Shown here piece after piece: positions 27,591-36,060 of a stretch of DNA of 63,391 nt. This DNA comes from Bacteroidia bacterium (GTDB lineage Bacteria > Bacteroidota > Bacteroidia > 2-12-FULL-35-15): positions 1 to 63,391 of the forward strand of contig JAGVJJ010000018.1 in the NCBI GenBank assembly GCA_020051175.1, written 5' to 3'. A program made the translations under genes and the position numbers. The first letter of the stretch is position 1; every line of letters begins with the position of its first letter. The notes beneath the pieces are model-generated. The model was given only the letters and a program-made list of their open reading frames with translations, had not been told where the DNA came from and made no database searches.

Positions 27591-28124
27591 ATGTCAGAAT
27601 TTCACGATGATTACCCACAGTATGAGTTAATGGCTCATCACAGCGAAGAAGAAGGAAAAGTTAAACGCAGAAAGCTTTGGAATGTGTTTTGGATCATGCT
27701 TGCTGTTACCATTGTAGAACTTATCATTGGTTTCTATGCCAAAGAAATGCATTTGTTGAATGACGATCGCACGTCAACTGGTGTTCTTAAATTCATATTC
27801 ATTGGTTTGACAATCCTTAAAGCGTTTTTTATTGTTTTCAGCTTTATGCACCTTGGCGATGAGAAAAAAATGTTCAAATACAGTATTATCGTGCCTTATA
27901 CTATTTTCATTCTTTATCTTGTATATATCTGTCTTGCAGAGGCTGTTTACAATGGCGAGTACAAAGAAAAAATGGATGAGCTTATTGTAAAGCAAAAAAT
28001 AGAATTAAATGCAGCCGCAGCCGCGGGTCATCACGATGGTGGTGCAACTCACGATGGTGCTGGTCATGAAGGCAACAACCATGAGGAAAATAACCACGAA
28101 GGTGGTGCTGGTGAGCATAAATAA
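27591..28124 (+). CDS. Cytochrome c oxidase subunit IV-type protein with histidine-rich tail
   Basis: A 177-residue protein with three membrane segments (VFWIMLAVTIVELIIGFY, LKFIFIGLTILKAFFIVFSFMHLGDE, YTIFILYLVYICLAEAVY), the layout of COX4-pro/CoxD (prokaryotic subunit IV). The last 30 or so residues are Gly/His/Asp/Glu-rich (HHDGGATHDGAGHEGNNHEE...) with at least eight His, a likely metal-binding tail. The gene is 52 bp after subunit III, preceded by a TAATAACC-type simple repeat, and closes the oxidase transcript at a strong terminator. Confidence 0.85.
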   Translation: MSEFHDDYPQYELMAHHSEEEGKVKRRKLWNVFWIMLAVTIVELIIGFYAKEMHLLNDDRTSTGVLKFIFIGLTILKAFFIVFSFMHLGDEKKMFKYSIIVPYTIFILYLVYICLAEAVYNGEYKEKMDELIVKQKIELNAAAAAGHHDGGATHDGAGHEGNNHEENNHEGGAGEHK

Positions 28125-28148
28125 ACCGCAATATATTTTCAAAGAAAT

Positions 28149-28179
28149 AAAATGGCTCTGTGTAAACAGAGCCATTTTT
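28149..28179 (+). terminator. Strong terminator after the oxidase subunit IV gene
   Basis: A perfect 13-bp stem (AAAATGGCTCTGT / ACAGAGCCATTTT) with a 4-nt loop, then T. It is 25 bp after the subunit IV stop. An in-frame ATG of the next gene (28152) lies within its left arm, which argues against that ATG being a start. Confidence 0.9.
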
Positions 28180-28232
28180 GTTTTGTACCTTTACACCTGC
28201 AAAAACACATCCCGTTTGCCATTTTTAACCCA

Positions 28233-28901
28233 GTGAAAAGGAAAATACTCATACTGCTTTTTTTATTGTCTTTTCCTTCAGTATTGTATGTGGTGCTTAC
28301 TACCGGTAAACATCATGCACTGCGTTTAGCGTATCTGGGTCCCAAACAGCTTGCGCCTAACGGCAAAGACACATTATACCATACAGTCCCTTCGTTTAAG
28401 TTTGTCAACCAGGCTGGTGATACCATAAGCGATAAGTTTTATGATGGGAAAATATACGTTGCTGCCTATTTCTATACATCATGCAATACCAATGCCTGCA
28501 AGCGTATGGCAGCTCAAATCCTTCGTTTGCAGGAAAAATTCGGATACACAAACGGACTTATCCAGATGTTGTACCACACTATAAAACCTGAAAGTGATTC
28601 GGTGCCTGCATTGAGCGCCTATGCAAAAATGGTGCATGCCGATACAAGGATGTGGAACTTTGTTACAGGTGATAAAGCAAACCTTCTGGATATTGCAAAA
28701 CAAGGGTATCTCATTGAACAGGATGATACAGAAAATCCAAGCGAAATGTTTGTGCTTGTTGATAAAGAAAAACGTGTCCGTGGAATGTATAGTGGCACGA
28801 AGATTCAGGGAGTGAACGATCTTATTGACGGCATAAAAGCCTTAATGGCTGAATACGTGATCAAAGAAACAGAAACAAAAAAAATTGAACAGAAACGTTA
28901 A
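28233..28901 (+). CDS. SCO1/SenC-like thioredoxin-fold protein, copper ligands altered
   Basis: A membrane-anchored, periplasm-facing protein (222 residues from the GTG at 28233, which directly precedes the KRKILILLFLLSFPSVLYVV anchor; the upstream ATG is in a terminator). The fold pattern is that of Sco proteins (VPSFKFVNQAGDTISDKFYDGKIYVAAYFYTSC...; YAKMVHADTRMWNFVTGDK; MFVLVDKEKRVRGMYSGT). Two departures stand out: the CxxxC copper motif is SCNTNAC (four residues between the Cys), and the conserved His preceding F-x-L-V-D is replaced (ENPSEMFVLVD). Sco proteins deliver Cu to CuA of subunit II; this one may instead act as a thiol reductase. DUF420 and a small membrane gene follow at 5 and 32 bp. 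Confidence 0.82.
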   Translation: MKRKILILLFLLSFPSVLYVVLTTGKHHALRLAYLGPKQLAPNGKDTLYHTVPSFKFVNQAGDTISDKFYDGKIYVAAYFYTSCNTNACKRMAAQILRLQEKFGYTNGLIQMLYHTIKPESDSVPALSAYAKMVHADTRMWNFVTGDKANLLDIAKQGYLIEQDDTENPSEMFVLVDKEKRVRGMYSGTKIQGVNDLIDGIKALMAEYVIKETETKKIEQKR

Positions 28902-28906
28902 AAACA

Positions 28907-29461
28907 ATGAATGATAAATTGGTTTTCCGGCTTGTAATTGTGGTCTCCGTAGTGGTTTTTGTTGCAGTAGTAATACTCAATAAAAAAATACTTCCGGTTC
29001 CTGAGGTTATTCCTGACTTTGTGTATAAGCTTCCTAAGCTCAATGCTACCTTAAACGGCACTTGTTCACTTCTGCTCCTGCTCTCATTATACATGATAAA
29101 GCAGCGCAACATTGCAGTGCATAAAAAGCTTAACATTATTGCTTTCTTTTTATCGGCATTGTTCCTCTTATCTTACATCACCTATCACTGGATGGCACAG
29201 GAAGCCACTTTCCCTGCCGATAGTCCTCTGCGTACCACCTATCTGGTTATTCTCATCAGTCACATTATCCTTGCGGCTATTGTATTGCCCCTTGTATTGT
29301 TGTCTTTTTATTACGGTTTAAAAAGTCAGCAGCCCGAAGGTGGTGATTATATTATAAAGCATCGGAAACTTGTGCGCTGGAGCTTCCCGATTTGGTTATA
29401 CGTGACCATTACCGGTGTTGTGGTGTATTTAATGATTTCACCGTATTATGTAGTACATTAA
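28907..29461 (+). CDS. DUF420 family membrane protein
   Basis: A 184-residue protein with five membrane segments (LVFRLVIVVSVVVFVAVVIL, TLNGTCSLLLLLSLYMI, KLNIIAFFLSALFLLSYITYHW, YLVILISHIILAAIVLPLVLLSFYY, WSFPIWLYVTITGVVVYLMI). Conserved His in ITYHW, ISHIILA and KHRKLVRW match DUF420 (CtaM-like), proteins needed for assembly of some heme-copper oxidases. Position directly after the Sco-like gene fits that role. Confidence 0.88.
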   Translation: MNDKLVFRLVIVVSVVVFVAVVILNKKILPVPEVIPDFVYKLPKLNATLNGTCSLLLLLSLYMIKQRNIAVHKKLNIIAFFLSALFLLSYITYHWMAQEATFPADSPLRTTYLVILISHIILAAIVLPLVLLSFYYGLKSQQPEGGDYIIKHRKLVRWSFPIWLYVTITGVVVYLMISPYYVVH

Positions 29462-29493
29462 AATAATACTTATGCCTTTGTGCAAAAAATAAA

Positions 29494-29778
29494 ATGAAAA
29501 AAAGTGTACTCTTTTATTTAATGTTGGCGATGTGTTTCTTATACAACACATCAGTAACAGCGCAATGCGCCATGTGCAAATACCCCCTGGAAAACGATTT
29601 GGCAAACGGCAGTTCAAATACCATGGCATCCGGCTTAAATACCGGGATACTTTACCTCATGGCCATTCCATACATTATACTGATGCTCGGAGGATATTTC
29701 TTCTTTAAAAAACAAATTGATGCGAAAGTAAAAGGCTGGCGAGATAAGTATTTTCCTGCAAAACAAATTAATGGATAA
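29494..29778 (+). CDS. Small membrane protein with a CxxC-containing periplasmic loop
   Basis: A 94-residue protein: signal peptide or first helix (VLFYLMLAMCFLYNTSVTAQ), a short extracytoplasmic segment with CAMCKYPLEND, and a second membrane helix (TGILYLMAIPYIILMLGGYFFF) with a basic cytosolic end. The CxxC and the location at the end of an oxidase assembly cluster suggest a role in redox or metal handling of the oxidase, but the family is unnamed as far as I can tell. Confidence 0.72.
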   Translation: MKKSVLFYLMLAMCFLYNTSVTAQCAMCKYPLENDLANGSSNTMASGLNTGILYLMAIPYIILMLGGYFFFKKQIDAKVKGWRDKYFPAKQING

Positions 29779-29822
29779 CAACCCGCTATTTTACCTTGGA
29801 TGGGGCGGGCATTCTGTATCGT

Positions 29823-30230
29823 TCACGAAATCCCTACCACAAGGTAAGTCACAAGCAATATCCCAATAAGCAGAATACTGATTGTGAGTATTGTAGAAAG
29901 TGAAGCCGAAGGTTGAAAATTGCTGTTTCCCAGCTGACTTCCTATTTTTTTATACTGAAGAAACGATATCAGCACAACCAGAACTCCAAGTGCAACAAGA
30001 CTTATTCCCAGAACAGATACATAATCGTGATTGGGCAGCGGTTTCTGTAACATAATAGAAAGCTCTTTTACAAATAAGGTAAACTTTACTACCACAAAGC
30101 CAAATACCATTATGCCAATGCTGGTTCTTACCCATGCCAGGTAAGTGCGTTCATTCGAAAGATAATCCCTTGGATCTGGTACCGGTCTTTCTTCTTGGTC
30201 TTGTCGGTTGTTTTCTGAGGGCATAAGCAA
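29823..30230 (-). CDS. DUF202/YidH-type membrane protein
   Basis: A 135-residue protein. RDYLSNERTYLAWVRTSIGIMVFGFVVVKF is the DUF202 signature; three membrane segments follow (about 35-55, 75-95, 110-133). DUF202 proteins are found widely (E. coli YidG/YidH) and have no defined function, though some are linked to polyphosphate/VTC-like proteins in eukaryotes. Here it converges on the oxidase cluster and a VTC-domain gene lies about 5 kb away. Confidence 0.87.
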   Translation of the reverse strand: MLMPSENNRQDQEERPVPDPRDYLSNERTYLAWVRTSIGIMVFGFVVVKFTLFVKELSIMLQKPLPNHDYVSVLGISLVALGVLVVLISFLQYKKIGSQLGNSNFQPSASLSTILTISILLIGILLVTYLVVGIS

Positions 30231-30436
30231 TACAGGTTTAAATTACGAAAAGAAAAAAGCTTGCCATTGTCTGTATGTTCCGTTCACTTAAATGGGCCCG
30301 TTTTCATTTGATTATCTATTTATTCGAAATATTCCTATATTTACTATTAATATTTTGTAATACCAGGCAACCTTATTCCAATTACCGCGTCTTATAAATA
30401 AAAAGGAATAGTTTTAATAATTAAACACTGCATCTC

Positions 30437-33103
30437 TTGAAAATTTATAAGTTTATTTGTGAGACTCAATTTTTGCAATCCGCCAGAGGCGGAACTGCTA
30501 AAATTGTAAGTCGAACAATCCCGCCAGGGGCGGAAGGTATAATACCCCGCTTTTTGGGACGGTGTAAGGGTTCGTGGCTTGCCCCGAAGTACATACCTGT
30601 GATTGGCCTCTTTATATTGCTGTGCACAGGTATCAGCAATTCAGGCGCTCAGGTGCTTATCAACGAATTTTCCTGTTCCAACGTAAGTACTTTAACTGAT
30701 AATTTCGGTGAAACCCCCGATTGGATTGAGCTTTACAATGCCGGTAACTCTTCTGTTAATCTGGCCGGTTATCATTTAAGCGACAAAATCAGTAACCCTG
30801 ATAAATGGGCTATCCCTTCTGGCGTATCAATACCGGCCAACGGACACCTTTTCATCTGGGCATCCGGCAAGGACACTGTTATCATGAGTGATGTTCATAC
30901 GAGCTTTAAACTTACACAAACGGCTCCTGAAGCTATTGTGTTTTCTGATATAAGTGGTACTATCATTGATTCAATGACTCTTGTTCCCACACAGTCCGGT
31001 CATTCCAGGGGGCGTGTAACAGATGGTGCCGGACAATGGGCTGTATTTACAACACCTACACCCGGTTATGCAAATTCGGGAGCTATGTCTGAATACGCGT
31101 CACGGCCTGTTATGAGCGTTGCTGCCGGTTTTTATAATTCTTCGCAAACGGTTGCTATTACTGCATCTGGTATGGGTTTATCAATATATTATACTACTGA
31201 TGGTTCAGTTCCCACAACATTATCTACTCTTTATTCAGCACCGGTTTCTATCTCAACCACAACGGTGCTGCGTGCTAGGGCCTTTAGTTCCAGCTTATCG
31301 GTACCGGCCAGCTTTGTTGAAAGCAATACATATTTTATCAATGTCAATCATATAGTGGCAGTAGCTTCTGTGTTTGGCGATCAGGTGGATGAATTGCTGG
31401 ATGGCAATTTCCTGGAGCCTGAAACCGGGCTGGAGTACTTTGATAAAAACAAGATTCAGGTTGCGGAAACCAACGGTGAATCCAATGAGCATGGTAACGA
31501 TTCCTGGGCCTACCCTCAACGTGGATTTGACTTTATATCAAAAGATGAAATGGGTTACAATTATGGCCTCAATTGCCAGGTTTTTAATACTACCCCACGT
31601 CAGTCTTTTCAGCGTATAATGTTTAAGCCTGCAGCCAACGACAATTATCCTTTTCAGGATGGTGGTGCCCATATCCGTGATGCGTTTGCACATACACTTT
31701 CACAGCGAGGCGGCTTAAATATGGATGCCCGTACCTGGGCACCAGCAATAGTATACGTAAATGGCCAGTATTGGGGCGTTTATGAGGTGCGCGAAAAAGT
31801 GGACGACTCTGATTACACAGATTATTATTACAATCAACCCGAAGATCAATTACAGTTTCTCCAGACCTGGGGCGGAACATGGAGTGCCTATGGAGGCACT
31901 CAGGCACAAACCGATTGGGATGCTTTAAAAAATTATATTCTTAACAACAATATGGCTGTACAGGCCAATTACGATTATGTGGACGATAAGTTCAATGTAA
32001 AAAGCTTTGTCGATTACTTTGTGTTCAATTCTTGGCTTGTAACAGCCGATTGGCTCAACTGGAATACCGCCTGGTGGAGGGGTATGAATCCCAACGGAGA
32101 TAAAAAGAAGTGGCGATATACATTATGGGATATGGATGCCATTTTAGGGCATTATTACAACTATACAGGTGTGCCGGATACATCACCCGAAGCAGATCCT
32201 TGCAATGTGGAAGTACTACCTGACCCTGATCCGGGTGGACAAGGACATGCTCTGATATTAAACGCTTTAATGGCAAACCCTGGATTTAAACAATACTACC
32301 AGGCGCGGTACATTGACCTTATGAATACGAAGCTGAGTTGTGATTTTGTGCTTCCCCTGTATGATAGTATGATAGCTGTTATACAGCCCGAAATGCAGGC
32401 GCAATGCACAAAATGGGGAGGGAACTACAGTACCTGGCAGGCCAATGCGGCAACTTTCCGGACCCAAATTACCAGTCGTTGTACTTCTCTTACTCAAGGC
32501 TTAATGGATTGTTATTCCTTCACCGGTCCTTATAATATTGTTGTGAATGTAGAGCCTGCTGGAAGCGGCAATGTGAAAATCAACAGTATTACACCTTCTG
32601 CCTACGCATTCAATGCATCCTATTTTGGGGGCATTCAGACTATCTTTGCGGCTTCGGCCAATACCGGTTATGAGTTCGACCACTGGAGGCTTATAAATCA
32701 TGTTCCTGCACCTAATGATACGTTGGATACAATCACTGTGTCTTTCACTCAACCCGATTCAGTTATTGCTGTATTCAGGGAAATTCAACAGCCCGAGCCA
32801 CCGGAGCCGCCTCCGGTAGTTATTACTCCGGGAGAGGAAGTTGGGGTACCTACCGGGTTCTCTCCCAATGGCGATGGTTATAATGATATCCTTTATGTAA
32901 TGGGGACAGTTACCCAACTCGATTTTACCATATACAACCGCTGGGGGCAAATGGTCTTCCAAAGCAGTGATCCTACGGTAGGGTGGGATGGTAAATTTAA
33001 CGGACAAATGCTCAATCCGGGTGTATTTGCCTATGTGCTGAATGGTAAGGATATCAATGGTAAAACCGTTAGCAAAAGAGGAAATGTAACATTGGTAAAA
33101 TAA
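30437..33103 (+). CDS. T9SS-exported CotH-kinase family protein with lamin-tail domain and type B sorting domain
   Basis: An up to 888-residue multidomain protein. After the signal region (PVIGLFILLCTGISNSGA) come a lamin-tail domain (VLINEFSCSN ... PDWIELYNAGNSSVNLAGYHLSD), a chitobiase C-terminal-like beta domain (YYTTDGSVPTTLSTLYSAPVSIS), the CotH kinase domain (GLNCQVFNTTPRQSFQRIMFK ... AIVYVNGQYWGVYEVREKVDDSD ... YTLWDMDAILGHYYN), and a gliding-motility-type (type B, CHU_C) sorting domain (VPTGFSPNGDGYNDILYVMG...). CotH kinases phosphorylate secreted proteins. The only long start is a TTG at 30437; TTG 30554 or GTG 30599 are alternatives, as the first ~40 codons consist of palindromic repeat sequence. 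It is followed by a PorP/SprF-type partner. Confidence 0.88.
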   Translation: MKIYKFICETQFLQSARGGTAKIVSRTIPPGAEGIIPRFLGRCKGSWLAPKYIPVIGLFILLCTGISNSGAQVLINEFSCSNVSTLTDNFGETPDWIELYNAGNSSVNLAGYHLSDKISNPDKWAIPSGVSIPANGHLFIWASGKDTVIMSDVHTSFKLTQTAPEAIVFSDISGTIIDSMTLVPTQSGHSRGRVTDGAGQWAVFTTPTPGYANSGAMSEYASRPVMSVAAGFYNSSQTVAITASGMGLSIYYTTDGSVPTTLSTLYSAPVSISTTTVLRARAFSSSLSVPASFVESNTYFINVNHIVAVASVFGDQVDELLDGNFLEPETGLEYFDKNKIQVAETNGESNEHGNDSWAYPQRGFDFISKDEMGYNYGLNCQVFNTTPRQSFQRIMFKPAANDNYPFQDGGAHIRDAFAHTLSQRGGLNMDARTWAPAIVYVNGQYWGVYEVREKVDDSDYTDYYYNQPEDQLQFLQTWGGTWSAYGGTQAQTDWDALKNYILNNNMAVQANYDYVDDKFNVKSFVDYFVFNSWLVTADWLNWNTAWWRGMNPNGDKKKWRYTLWDMDAILGHYYNYTGVPDTSPEADPCNVEVLPDPDPGGQGHALILNALMANPGFKQYYQARYIDLMNTKLSCDFVLPLYDSMIAVIQPEMQAQCTKWGGNYSTWQANAATFRTQITSRCTSLTQGLMDCYSFTGPYNIVVNVEPAGSGNVKINSITPSAYAFNASYFGGIQTIFAASANTGYEFDHWRLINHVPAPNDTLDTITVSFTQPDSVIAVFREIQQPEPPEPPPVVITPGEEVGVPTGFSPNGDGYNDILYVMGTVTQLDFTIYNRWGQMVFQSSDPTVGWDGKFNGQMLNPGVFAYVLNGKDINGKTVSKRGNVTLVK
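30479..30533 (+). repeat. Paired GC-rich palindromes at the CotH gene start
   Basis: TCCGCCAGAGGCGGA (30479-30493) and CCCGCCAGGGGCGG (30520-30533) are near-perfect palindromes, followed by ACCCCGC..GGGAC-type sequence to about 30562. The base composition differs sharply from the surroundings. They are typical of dispersed palindromic elements in this phylum and sit in the open reading frame before the signal peptide. Confidence 0.7.
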
Positions 33104-33156
33104 GATAGAAGGTGTAAATTGGAGATATGCAGGAAATGGAACTAAATAAGGGAACT

Positions 33157-33294
33157 ATGAAAAAGTCAATTGCAGCATTTGATGCGATTCTCACATCTCA
33201 TATCTCATTTCTCACATCTGCATATATGAAATATGCAATTGCAACATTCGCTGTAATTCTCATATCTCATATCTCACATCTCACATCCGCCTTC
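33157..33294 (+). repeat. 69-bp in-frame tandem duplication within the signal-peptide region
   Basis: Two 69-bp units begin with ATGAAAAAGTCAATTGCAGC and ATGAAATATGCAATTGCAAC, and both end with CTCACATCT-type repeats (TCTCATATCTCACATCTCA). The unit is 23 codons, so the frame is kept. The ATCTCA iteration is itself a simple repeat. Confidence 0.8.
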
Positions 33295-34284
33295 GCGCAG
33301 GATGTCCATTTTTCCCAGTTCAATGAAACGCCCCAGCTGATCAATCCTGGTGCTGCCGGATCTACGAATGGCATGATAAGGGGGATTGTAAACTATAAAA
33401 ATCAATGGAGCGCTATGGGCAATGCTTTTAATACTGTAGCAGCTTCCGTTGATATGCCTTTGTTTGATAGCAAACAAAATAAAGCACACATGGGTGCAGG
33501 ACTTAATTTTTTCAGTGATAAAGCAGGCGAATCAAAATTCGGTTTAACGCAGGTAAACCTTTGTTTGGCTGGTATTGTGCCGGTAGCCGACAATTCTACA
33601 TTTTCATTGGGCCTGTCGCTTGGTTTTGCACAGCACAAAGCCAACCTCAATGTGCTTACCTGGGGAAGCCAATATGATGGTTCAGGATTCAACACTGCCA
33701 TTAATTCCAACGAAACCACACCTTCCAACTCTTTCATGTATGCTGATATAGGTGCCGGTATGCAATATGAATATTCAAATGGAAAATCCACTGTCGACAG
33801 AAGCGAGCAAAAACGCTTTGCTGTTGGTGTTTCTTATTTTCATCTAAACCGACCGGAGCAAAAATATTTTTCAGTATCCGATAAATTGTTTGGCAAGCTG
33901 GTTGTAAATGTATCTGGCCATTTTGACAAGGAAGGAACCAATTATTCGTTTATACCATCTGCAATCTATTACAAACAGGGGCCTTCAAGCGAGTGCATGA
34001 TTGGTGGTGCTTTACGCTACAGGATTAAAAAGGCCTCACGCGTAACCGGGTTCATCAATGAATCTGCAATGGCTTTTGGATTGCATTACCGTGTAAAGGA
34101 TGCCATTGTGCCTCAATTCTATTTCGAATTGAGCAGCCTGGCAATTGGGGTTTCTTACGATATCACAGTTTCTACCTACAATCAGGCGGCTAAATACAAG
34201 GGAGGACCGGAAATTTCTTTAAAATATGGACTTAAAAAGCCGAAAAATATGGGTATGTCACAGCGTAGTGCAATAAAATTGTAA
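33157..34284 (+). CDS. PorP/SprF family outer-membrane protein with duplicated signal-peptide segment
   Basis: A T9SS-associated beta-barrel protein of 375 residues from 33157 (ATG at 33127 adds ten residues; ATG at 33226 would remove the first copy). The hallmark PorP/SprF start is DVHFSQFNETPQLINPGAAGSTNGMIRGIVNYKNQW, and the barrel ends with FELSSLAIGVSYDITVSTYNQAAKYKGGPEISLKYGL. The N-terminus contains a 69-bp in-frame tandem duplication (33157-33225 and 33226-33294), so the signal peptide is present twice. In the phylum, type B sorting-domain proteins are usually encoded beside such a PorP/SprF homologue, which here is the CotH protein 23 bp upstream of the longest start. Confidence 0.9.
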   Translation: MKKSIAAFDAILTSHISFLTSAYMKYAIATFAVILISHISHLTSAFAQDVHFSQFNETPQLINPGAAGSTNGMIRGIVNYKNQWSAMGNAFNTVAASVDMPLFDSKQNKAHMGAGLNFFSDKAGESKFGLTQVNLCLAGIVPVADNSTFSLGLSLGFAQHKANLNVLTWGSQYDGSGFNTAINSNETTPSNSFMYADIGAGMQYEYSNGKSTVDRSEQKRFAVGVSYFHLNRPEQKYFSVSDKLFGKLVVNVSGHFDKEGTNYSFIPSAIYYKQGPSSECMIGGALRYRIKKASRVTGFINESAMAFGLHYRVKDAIVPQFYFELSSLAIGVSYDITVSTYNQAAKYKGGPEISLKYGLKKPKNMGMSQRSAIKL

Positions 34285-34309
34285 TTAAAAAAATTCCTTC
34301 CGAATAAAT

Positions 34310-34705
34310 ATGCGTCATTTAATCCTGCTAAGTTTAATTGTAAGTACCGTAATTACATCATGTAAAAAGCCTGCCGGTGAAGGCGGAACGTCTTCCATAA
34401 AGGGCAATGTGTGGGCGGAGAAATGGAACAGCTCATTTACACTGCTTACCAGTGAAGGTGCTGCTCAGAATGTGGATGTATTTATCATCTACGGTGATGA
34501 AACCAGCTATGGCGATAAAATCTCCACAAGCCCCGATGGTACATTTGAATTCAAATACCTCAGGACTGGTTCCTACAAAATATACGTTTACTCTAAAACC
34601 TCAACCACAAGCAATCCAAACGGCAAAGAAGCGGTCTCCGTTGAGGTGGAAATAACCCGTAAAAAACAAACTGTTGATACAGGCCGGATTACCGTTAAAG
34701 TTTAA
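34310..34705 (+). CDS. Lipoprotein with a carboxypeptidase-regulatory-like beta domain
   Basis: A 131-residue protein with a lipobox signal (LILLSLIVSTVITSCKKPAG). The mature part (SIKGNVWAEKWNSSFTLLTSEGAAQNVDVFIIYGDETSYGDKISTSPDGTFEFKYLRTGSYKIYVYS) has the G-x-V ... P-D-G-x-F-x-F ... L-x-x-G-x-Y-x-V pattern of CarboxypepD_reg/Cna-B-like beta-sandwich domains. It lies in the CotH-PorP-VTC gene run, 25 bp after PorP and 14 bp before the next gene, and is probably co-transcribed. Confidence 0.78.
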   Translation: MRHLILLSLIVSTVITSCKKPAGEGGTSSIKGNVWAEKWNSSFTLLTSEGAAQNVDVFIIYGDETSYGDKISTSPDGTFEFKYLRTGSYKIYVYSKTSTTSNPNGKEAVSVEVEITRKKQTVDTGRITVKV

Positions 34706-34719
34706 ATCGTTGAATAGGT

Positions 34720-35286
34720 ATGAAGTTGAAAATACTTATCTTACTTGCTATTTCGCTGTTGTTGAACAGTGCTTTTGCACAGAATAAAAAGCTGATAAAA
34801 AAGCTAAAAGTTAAAACCACAACCGTTACTGTTACGGAAATTGTTGATGGTAAAGAAAAATCGTATACCGATGAATTTCAGAAATACGATAATGCGGGCA
34901 GGGTAGTAGAAGAGGTAGAGTACAACAGGGATGGGACTTTTAAAAAGAAAGAAACCCGTAAATACAATAAACAGGGCGATCCGGTGGAAGAGTTTTTTTA
35001 TGATGAAAAAGGAAATGTAAAAAAGAAAGTGCTCACAGAATATACTGCCAATAACAACAAGGCCTCTGAAAGCGTTTACAACAGTGCAGACAAGCTTACC
35101 GAAAAAACAGTTTTCGATTACAACATCAACGGTGAAAAAACTCAGGAAGTAACCAGCGATGAGCAAGGGAAAGTGATTAAAAAGTCTGTTTTTACCTACG
35201 ACAAAAACGGCATGAGAACACAGAAGCAGGTACTGGATGCAAATGGCAACGTGCTTTCAACAAAAAAATATACTTACGGTTACTAA
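34720..35286 (+). CDS. Secreted protein with YD/RHS-like repeats
   Basis: A 188-residue protein with a signal peptide (ILILLAISLLLNSAFAQ). The mature part is a series of about six short beta-repeats with Y-[DN]-x-x-G-[DKR]-x-x-E-x-x-x-Y patterns (YDNAGRVVEEVEYNRDG, YNKQGDPVEEFFYDEKG, YDKNGMRTQKQVLDANG), like the YD repeats of RHS proteins but few in number. Lysine- and glutamate-rich. It precedes the VTC gene by 6 bp. Function unknown; a small extracytoplasmic scaffold is possible. Confidence 0.78.
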   Translation: MKLKILILLAISLLLNSAFAQNKKLIKKLKVKTTTVTVTEIVDGKEKSYTDEFQKYDNAGRVVEEVEYNRDGTFKKKETRKYNKQGDPVEEFFYDEKGNVKKKVLTEYTANNNKASESVYNSADKLTEKTVFDYNINGEKTQEVTSDEQGKVIKKSVFTYDKNGMRTQKQVLDANGNVLSTKKYTYGY

Positions 35287-35292
35287 CACGCT

Positions 35293-36060
35293 TTGGAAAA
35301 AATTAAAAATAAGCTGGATGATTTTTCGCCTGTAGGCTTAAAGGACATGGACAATGCCCAACTGATGAACAGGGTGGATACGAAGTATGTTTTCGGGCTT
35401 CCTGAGTTGCCTGTGTTTTTAGAACAGCTGAAAAACGATTACCTGGTGCTGGATGTAAATGGAAACCGTATCAGCCGCTACGAATCGCTTTACTTTGATA
35501 CACAAAACTTCGATCTCTATCTGAACCACCATCGTGGCAAACCAAGCCGCTTTAAAGTACGTTTCCGGAAATACCTGGAATCAAGCCAGGATTATTTTGA
35601 AGTGAAAGTAAAAAGCAACAAAGGCCGTACAATAAAAAGCCGTATTAGGCAAACCCAATCCGAAACAATACGCGATAAGGCCGAAGAACTGCTGAAAACA
35701 AAGACATCGCTTTTCCCGGAGCAGCTGGAAGCAAAGCTGTGGGTGAACTATTCACGTATCACACTGGTTAACAAAAAATCACCGGAGCGTGTTACAATTG
35801 ATATCGGTTTAACTTTTAAAAATAACAGGCAATGCAAAACCATTAATAACCTGGTGATTGCAGAAGTGAAGCAGGAGAAATTTTTTGCCTCCCCCTTTGT
35901 AAAGCTCATGAAATCCGGTCATATACGGCAAGGTTCCATAAGTAAGTACTGTTTTGGGGTTATTACACTGTTCCACATAAAACATAATAATTTTAAGCAC
36001 GCTTTAATAAAAATAAACAAACTACTCCACCCGTATAATGATATTATTGCAGGAATTTAA
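35293..36060 (+). CDS. VTC-domain protein (polyphosphate polymerase-like)
   Basis: A 255-residue protein of the triphosphate-tunnel fold. The family's charged motifs are seen in order: NRVDTKYVF, YESLYFDTQNFDLY, RFKVRFRKY, YFEVKVKSNKGRTIKSRI, VTIDIGLTF, VIAEVKQE and SKYCFGV. In yeast the VTC4 domain makes polyphosphate from ATP; bacterial versions next to DUF4956 and CotH genes lack a proven activity. The start is a TTG at 35293, 6 bp after the YD gene; no ATG lies upstream in frame. It overlaps the following DUF4956 gene by 23 bp. Confidence 0.9.
   Translation: MEKIKNKLDDFSPVGLKDMDNAQLMNRVDTKYVFGLPELPVFLEQLKNDYLVLDVNGNRISRYESLYFDTQNFDLYLNHHRGKPSRFKVRFRKYLESSQDYFEVKVKSNKGRTIKSRIRQTQSETIRDKAEELLKTKTSLFPEQLEAKLWVNYSRITLVNKKSPERVTIDIGLTFKNNRQCKTINNLVIAEVKQEKFFASPFVKLMKSGHIRQGSISKYCFGVITLFHIKHNNFKHALIKINKLLHPYNDIIAGI

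Noticed and set aside
28152..28232. Upstream ATG extension of the Sco-like gene
   Set aside because: The ATG lies inside a 13-bp terminator stem of the preceding oxidase gene; the GTG at 28233 gives a normal membrane anchor.
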